NCBI RefSeq assembly: GCF_900109375.1
Contig: NZ_FOAB01000002.1
Coordinates: 682,001-746,000, forward strand
DNA length: 64,000 bases
Origin: Aquimarina amphilecti
GTDB taxonomy: Bacteria; Bacteroidota; Bacteroidia; Flavobacteriales; Flavobacteriaceae
Direction of reading: 5' to 3'
Part shown: piece by piece, positions 59,507 to 64,000 of the stretch
How the letters are laid out: every line of letters begins with the position of its first letter
How positions within the stretch are numbered: position 1 is the stretch's first letter
Program-made: the position numbers and the translations under genes
The notes under the pieces: model-generated
Database searches by the model: none
Told to the model about the DNA's origin: nothing
What the model saw: only the letters and a program-made list of their open reading frames with translations

Positions 59507-60052
59507 ATGAAAAAAATAATCTTAACTTTTTTACTCTTATATGTATCAGTATCTTTTTCTCAGGAGATTGATTCTCTTAAGGTAATTGAAATTCCAGAAA
59601 GTTATTCGGACTATAAAGGAGAACCTTTTATAGTAAAAAAAGACAGCTTATATCTCTTTAGAACTCCTGATGTATTTTTAGTTAACAAAAAATCTTTTTT
59701 AGCTATCAAAAATGTATATCAAAGTACGATAGAACAAGATAAAATGACTAAAGAACTTATTGAAAAGTATTCGCAAACATTGCGTAGAAATATCGATTTA
59801 GAACGCAGTCTAAAAATTAATTTTTCTAAGAGCGATAGTTTAGATCAGAAGGTATATGAAAAGACTCAGGCAACTTTATTAAATACCCAGAAAGCATTAG
59901 ATTATACTATAAACAGCCTAGAGAAAGCAACAAATAGCCTTGATATTGTGGATAAAGCTGCCAAAAGACAAAGAAGAAAAGGAGTTTTTGAAAAAATTCT
60001 TATAGGTGTTGCAGGTGTTGGAGTTGGAATTCTGGTTGGTGTTTCATTATAA
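59507..60052 (+). CDS. Exported coiled-coil protein with C-terminal hydrophobic segment
   Basis: A 181-residue protein with a signal peptide (MKKIILTFLLLYVSVSFSQ). A coiled-coil-like middle (about 65-155) contains regular Leu and Asn spacing (TLLNTQKALDYTINSLEKA). A Gly/Val-rich C-terminal segment (GVAGVGVGILVGVSL) could insert in a membrane. Family unknown. It forms a pair with the preceding anchored coiled-coil protein. Confidence 0.6.
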   Translation: MKKIILTFLLLYVSVSFSQEIDSLKVIEIPESYSDYKGEPFIVKKDSLYLFRTPDVFLVNKKSFLAIKNVYQSTIEQDKMTKELIEKYSQTLRRNIDLERSLKINFSKSDSLDQKVYEKTQATLLNTQKALDYTINSLEKATNSLDIVDKAAKRQRRKGVFEKILIGVAGVGVGILVGVSL

Positions 60053-60214
60053 ATCGAAAAATAATAGAGTTTAAATAGTGTAATCTCAAAGAATTATTAT
60101 ACAACCTTATAATACCTCATTTAACATTTCATATTAGTTTCATTAAAGAAATGATGAGTAGTTTTACGTTAAATCGGAAAAATTTCTAATCAGTTTGTCT
60201 GTAAATACTTTTTA

Positions 60215-61960
60215 ATGACTTTTTCTAAAGTTTATTTTCTTCAAATCATATCGTATCATAATAGAACAAATCTAATTGTTTGTATTGTTCTTGGTTTTTT
60301 TTTCTTCTCTAATCTTTCTTATGGGTTCCAAGAAAAGACCAAAGTGGATAGCCTTCATAATTTAATAAATACAAATGATAAAGAGAACGCCAAAAAGGTA
60401 GATCTTCTTAATACCATAGGTTTTGAATATTGGATTATAGACGCCAATGAATCTATTCATTTTGGAAAAGAAGCATTACAGATATCCAAAAAAATCGGAT
60501 ATAGCAAAGGTAAGGCTAGAGCTAATCGGATAATCGGAGTAGCTTATTGGGCACAAGGGCATTTAAATACTGCATTGACTTATTTAAATACTTCGTATAA
60601 GCTTTACAATACTATAGAAGACCAGGTTGGATTGGCGAATACAAAACTTAATATAGGAATGGTATATGCCGATCTCAAAGAATATAAAAAAGCACTAAAT
60701 TTTTATGAAGAAGCAATTAATGAGTTTACTGCCCTAGGTTTAAAGGGAAGAATAGCAACCACATTTACCAAAATAGGAACCATTCTTATAGACCAAGAGA
60801 AGGATGCAGAAGCATTAAAATATCTTACAGATGCGCTTCGTATGCATACTGATACTAATTTCACATATGGCATAGCAGAAGCACATAATAAATTAGGGAT
60901 ATTGTACCTTCATAAAGATGAGATAGAGCAAGCGTATTATCATATAAGAAAATCTATGGAGCTTGGTAATAAGGTTAATGATATTGATGGGTTAACTAAT
61001 AATCACATAATTCACGGAAAAATTCTAAGATTATCAAACAAACTGGATGAAGCGACAGTTGAAATTCGAAAAGGATTAAAATCTGCCAAAGAGAATAAAC
61101 TCAAGAAGTACGAATTATTTGCCTATGAAGAATTAAAGGAAATTAAAAAATTACAAGCTAAACCAGAAGAAGCGTTGGCTTTCTACGATAAGTTTATTTT
61201 TCTCAGAGATTCTCTTTTAAATTTAGAGAAGTCAAAACAAATTGCATATTTAGAATTTGAAAATCAGTTAGAAAGAAAGGACAAAGAATTAGTAGCGCTT
61301 AAAGAACAAGAAGAGAAGGATAATCTGATTCAGTTTATTTTAATTCTAAGTGTCGCTATTATATCGATCTTTGGAAGTCTTATCTATATCATAAGTAGGC
61401 AACGAACTAGAAAAAGCAGACAACTTGCTGTGAAAAAGCAAGAACTTTTAGAATCTGCACATGCCTTTGCTCAGAAAGATTTAGAAAATTTAGCATTAAA
61501 ACAGCAAGAGTTACAACAACAATTAGATTTTAAGAATAAAGAACTCTCCTCATATGCGCTTAATTTTATAAAGAAAAACGAAATTGTTCAGCAATTACAA
61601 GAAACTATACAGAAGATTAAAAAATCTTCTTCTATTGAAAAGCAACAGTTAATTACTGATCTAAATAAAATAATTAAAAAGAACCTAAGTATTGATAAAG
61701 ATTGGGAAGATTTTAGCCGGTTTTTTGAAGATGCTCATCAAGGTTTTTATGCTAGGTTAAAATCAAAACATCCAGATTTAAGTTCAAACGATTTAAAAAT
61801 TTGTAGTTTAATTAGGTTAAATCTCAATATTAAAGAAACTGCTAGCATTCTAGGGATATCTCCCGAGAGTGTAAAAACTGCCAGGTATCGTCTTCGCAAG
61901 AAAATTGAACTAGATCCTAAACAAGAAATCCTTACTTATTTATTACAACTAGAGGAATAA
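60215..61960 (+). CDS. TPR-containing membrane sensor with C-terminal HTH (LuxR-like) domain
   Basis: A 581-residue protein. A hydrophobic N-terminus (about 19-38) is followed by about six TPR units (45-335; e.g. ALNFYEEAINEFTALGLKGR), a transmembrane segment (about 371-391), a long coiled coil (395-495) and a helix-turn-helix (LNIKETASILGISPESVKTARYRLRKK). The layout is common in Flavobacteriia. It reads a periplasmic signal and binds DNA near the membrane. It might control the amidase-group genes just upstream, whose promoters share an element. Confidence 0.85.
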   Translation: MTFSKVYFLQIISYHNRTNLIVCIVLGFFFFSNLSYGFQEKTKVDSLHNLINTNDKENAKKVDLLNTIGFEYWIIDANESIHFGKEALQISKKIGYSKGKARANRIIGVAYWAQGHLNTALTYLNTSYKLYNTIEDQVGLANTKLNIGMVYADLKEYKKALNFYEEAINEFTALGLKGRIATTFTKIGTILIDQEKDAEALKYLTDALRMHTDTNFTYGIAEAHNKLGILYLHKDEIEQAYYHIRKSMELGNKVNDIDGLTNNHIIHGKILRLSNKLDEATVEIRKGLKSAKENKLKKYELFAYEELKEIKKLQAKPEEALAFYDKFIFLRDSLLNLEKSKQIAYLEFENQLERKDKELVALKEQEEKDNLIQFILILSVAIISIFGSLIYIISRQRTRKSRQLAVKKQELLESAHAFAQKDLENLALKQQELQQQLDFKNKELSSYALNFIKKNEIVQQLQETIQKIKKSSSIEKQQLITDLNKIIKKNLSIDKDWEDFSRFFEDAHQGFYARLKSKHPDLSSNDLKICSLIRLNLNIKETASILGISPESVKTARYRLRKKIELDPKQEILTYLLQLEE

Positions 61961-62168
61961 AACAATAAGAAGTATAAATTTAGAAAACATAAATATTTTA
62001 TTTTAAATTACTGAAAATCAGAATATTAATTTTTTGTTGTCTACCTAATGTAGCCTAGATATGCTCAGTTTTTAACTTAGGTTCACGTATTGTATACGTC
62101 TTTTTTATTGCATTGATTCCATTGCCTCCTACATTTATGGTATTCTAAACCTATAAAATTATACTCTT

Positions 62169-63818
62169 ATGAAACCTAATACGAGATACGTTAAAAGTGG
62201 TCAGGTAAATATTGCTTATCAAGTTTTTGGTTCTGGAGCTGTGGATTTGGTTTATATTCCTGGATGGATTTCTAATATTGATTGTATGTGGGCTTGTCCA
62301 GAACTTGTTAGTTTTTTGCAAGAATTAGGTAAAATAGCGAGAGTTATTTTATTTGATAAACGAGGAACAGGACTTTCTGATCGTATATCTACATTTCCTA
62401 CTTTAGAAGAAAGGATGGATGATATCAGAGCTGTGATGGATGCAGTCGGGTCTAAAAAAGCGGTCCTTTTTGGTCATTCAGAAGGAGGTTCTGTATCTGC
62501 TCTTTTCGCAGCTACCTATCCAGAACGAACCATTTCTTTAGTTTCTTTTGGGATATTTGCTAAGAGAGTATATAGTCATGATTATCCTTGGGCGCCAACT
62601 AATCAAGAGCGTCAAAAGGTGTATGATATGATCGAAAATAATTGGGGTAGTGGAGATATGAATTTGGAGGCACTTGCACCCTCTAAGGCGAATGATAAAA
62701 AATTTATGGATTGGTTAGCTAGTTATTTTAGATCTGGAGCCAGTCCAGGTGCAGCAATGATGTTGACAAAATTAAATACACAAATAGACATTGTAGATAT
62801 TTTAGGTTCTATTAATGTTCCCACACTTATATTGCAGCGTACAAACGACATCGATGTAAAAATTGAAGAAGGACAATTTATAGCAGAACGAATTTCCGGA
62901 GCAAAATTCGTAGAGTTAGAAGGAGATGATCATCTTTTTTGGGTTGGTAATACAGAAACTGTTCTTCAAGAAATGAAGATGTTTATTTTGAATGTAAAAC
63001 CAAAGCCAGTTTCTGAGAAAAAGCTCTACACTTTTATGGTTGGACATATCAGCACTCCGATAAATAAAGATAGCGAACTACATAAACTCATTAGAGAATG
63101 TGTCGCCAGATATGGAGGAAATGTAGTGATATATACTAAGAATACATTTACATTAACTTTCCAGGGACCAAGTACAGCAGTTTATTGTAGTACTGAATTA
63201 ATGGAAATTGTTAAAAGCACCAATTCACAAATATCCATTGGGATTGATATTAAAGAATGTTCTATTATAGATTGTATTTGCGAAGAAACTGAGGATTTTG
63301 TAACCTTAGTAACCAAACAGAGTGTACCTAATCAAATTATAGTAACCCAGATGGTAAAAAACTTGTTAATCGGTGTACGTATTAACTTTATGCCTCATGA
63401 AACCATTTTTAAAACAGAATCGGGGAATTCCGTTTTACTATTTGAGGTTTTTAACAATACTCCTATAGATACTAATAGAATTAATGAAAACAAGTATCCA
63501 CAACAAGACTCTTTGTTACAAAAAGTGATTCAAAATATCAATCATCACCTGAGTAATGACTACTATGGTGTAACAATGCTTTGTACGGAAGTGGGTGTTA
63601 GTGAACGACAATTGCAGCGTAAACTTAAGGCCAGTACTAATATGTCTCCTAATCAACTAATTTCTTCAATTCGTTTAAATCGAGCAAAGGAATTGATTAT
63701 TGGTCAACAGAATACCATTGCGGAGATCGCTTTTCAGACTGGGTTTTCTAGTCCTTCATATTTTTCTAAACGCTTTAAAAAACAATTTGCTATTAGTCCA
63801 TCAGAACTAGTTAGTTAA
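62169..63818 (+). CDS. Alpha/beta hydrolase - degenerate nucleotide cyclase - AraC fusion regulator
   Basis: A 549-residue protein. Residues 1-275 form an alpha/beta hydrolase with nucleophile S104 (GHSEGG) and H255 (GDDHLFW). Its start, RYVKSGQVNIAYQVFGSGAVDLVYIPGW, matches the hydrolase part of known hydrolase-adenylate/guanylate cyclase fusions. Residues about 285-435 align by pattern with the cyclase domain, but the metal-binding FTDIVGST is FMVGHIST and the GDG motif is lost, so cyclase activity is unlikely. Residues 445-549 are an AraC DNA-binding domain. A ligand-sensing transcription factor is inferred. Confidence 0.8.
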   Translation: MKPNTRYVKSGQVNIAYQVFGSGAVDLVYIPGWISNIDCMWACPELVSFLQELGKIARVILFDKRGTGLSDRISTFPTLEERMDDIRAVMDAVGSKKAVLFGHSEGGSVSALFAATYPERTISLVSFGIFAKRVYSHDYPWAPTNQERQKVYDMIENNWGSGDMNLEALAPSKANDKKFMDWLASYFRSGASPGAAMMLTKLNTQIDIVDILGSINVPTLILQRTNDIDVKIEEGQFIAERISGAKFVELEGDDHLFWVGNTETVLQEMKMFILNVKPKPVSEKKLYTFMVGHISTPINKDSELHKLIRECVARYGGNVVIYTKNTFTLTFQGPSTAVYCSTELMEIVKSTNSQISIGIDIKECSIIDCICEETEDFVTLVTKQSVPNQIIVTQMVKNLLIGVRINFMPHETIFKTESGNSVLLFEVFNNTPIDTNRINENKYPQQDSLLQKVIQNINHHLSNDYYGVTMLCTEVGVSERQLQRKLKASTNMSPNQLISSIRLNRAKELIIGQQNTIAEIAFQTGFSSPSYFSKRFKKQFAISPSELVS

Positions 63819-63866
63819 GGAGTATTTCAAAATGATTTTTTTATAATAATATAGAGTTAATAAAAG

Positions 63867-63998
63867 TCAGCTTTTAAGATGATATTTATGATACAGAGCT
63901 TCTATTATAGTAAGATTTAGTGGTTTTATTAAGTATTCAGGAACAAAATATTTAGGTTTAAAAACTTGAGAATATTCTTTATTAATTGACGAAGAAAG
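63867..63998 (-). CDS. Possible C-terminal end of a minus-strand gene running off the window
   Basis: The minus strand is open for 43 codons from the window edge to a TGA at 63869-63867, with ordinary-looking composition (KEYSQVFKPKYFVPEYLI). An open stretch of this length can arise by chance in such A+T-rich DNA. Confidence 0.3.
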   Translation of the reverse strand, partial: LSSSINKEYSQVFKPKYFVPEYLIKPLNLTIIEALYHKYHLKS

Positions 63999-64000
63999 AA

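Overview
The window looks like a chromosomal segment of a marine Flavobacteriaceae bacterium, chitinolytic and possibly Aquimarina-like (the genus is a guess). Evidence: about two-thirds A+T; SusC/SusD-type genes; a type IX secretion (T9SS) C-terminal sorting domain; start sites without Shine-Dalgarno sequences; and promoter-like TAnnTTTG boxes, the Bacteroidota -7 element. No rRNA, tRNA, insertion sequence or CRISPR array was seen.

Layout. (1) 1-7 kb, a probable phosphate block: a TonB-dependent receptor cut by the window edge, a MORN-repeat protein, a Pit-family phosphate transporter with a PhoU-like tail, and a PhoB/PhoR-like two-component pair. The upstream regions of the first three carry 7-mers related to TAACATT repeated at exact 11-bp steps, a candidate flavobacterial Pho box. 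(2) 7-16.8 kb, mostly housekeeping: glycosyltransferase, TrmB, LysE-family exporter, an alkyltransferase-like protein lacking the acceptor cysteine, Mrp/ApbC ATPase plus NifU-like protein, acyltransferase, AraC regulator, metallophosphoesterase, MerC-like protein. (3) 16.9-27.8 kb, the most unusual block: a five-gene minus-strand operon (tyrosinase, LodA-like quinoprotein oxidase, small protein, LodB-like flavoprotein, mono-haem lipoprotein) divergent from a flavin amine oxidase and a companion protein. (4) 27.9-32 kb: SbtA-like bicarbonate transporter, YitT protein, LysR regulator and three small proteins, tied together by three copies of a near-identical 22-24 bp site. (5) 32.2-53.3 kb, a chitin utilisation locus: lipoprotein GH18 chitinase, GH20 hexosaminidase, GlcNAc kinase, NagB fused to a PIG-L deacetylase-like domain, SusD, SusC, LytS/LytTR-type two-component system, SSS symporter and a 1766-residue T9SS chitinase with three GH18 domains. 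(6) 53.4-64 kb: an ECF sigma operon, a beta-lactamase-fold hydrolase, an amidase/lipoprotein/membrane/coiled-coil group resembling a lysis or envelope cassette, a TPR-LuxR regulator, and an alpha/beta hydrolase - degenerate cyclase - AraC fusion.

How it works together (inference). The chitin locus reads as a complete path: extracellular cutting by the secreted chitinase, capture and import by SusCD, periplasmic trimming by the surface or periplasmic GH18 and GH20 enzymes, inner-membrane uptake by the symporter, then phosphorylation, deacetylation and deamination to fructose-6-phosphate. The oxidase block pairs three oxidative enzyme types (copper, cysteine tryptophylquinone, flavin) and probably yields quinones and hydrogen peroxide from aromatic and other amino acids, possibly for antagonism or pigment formation.
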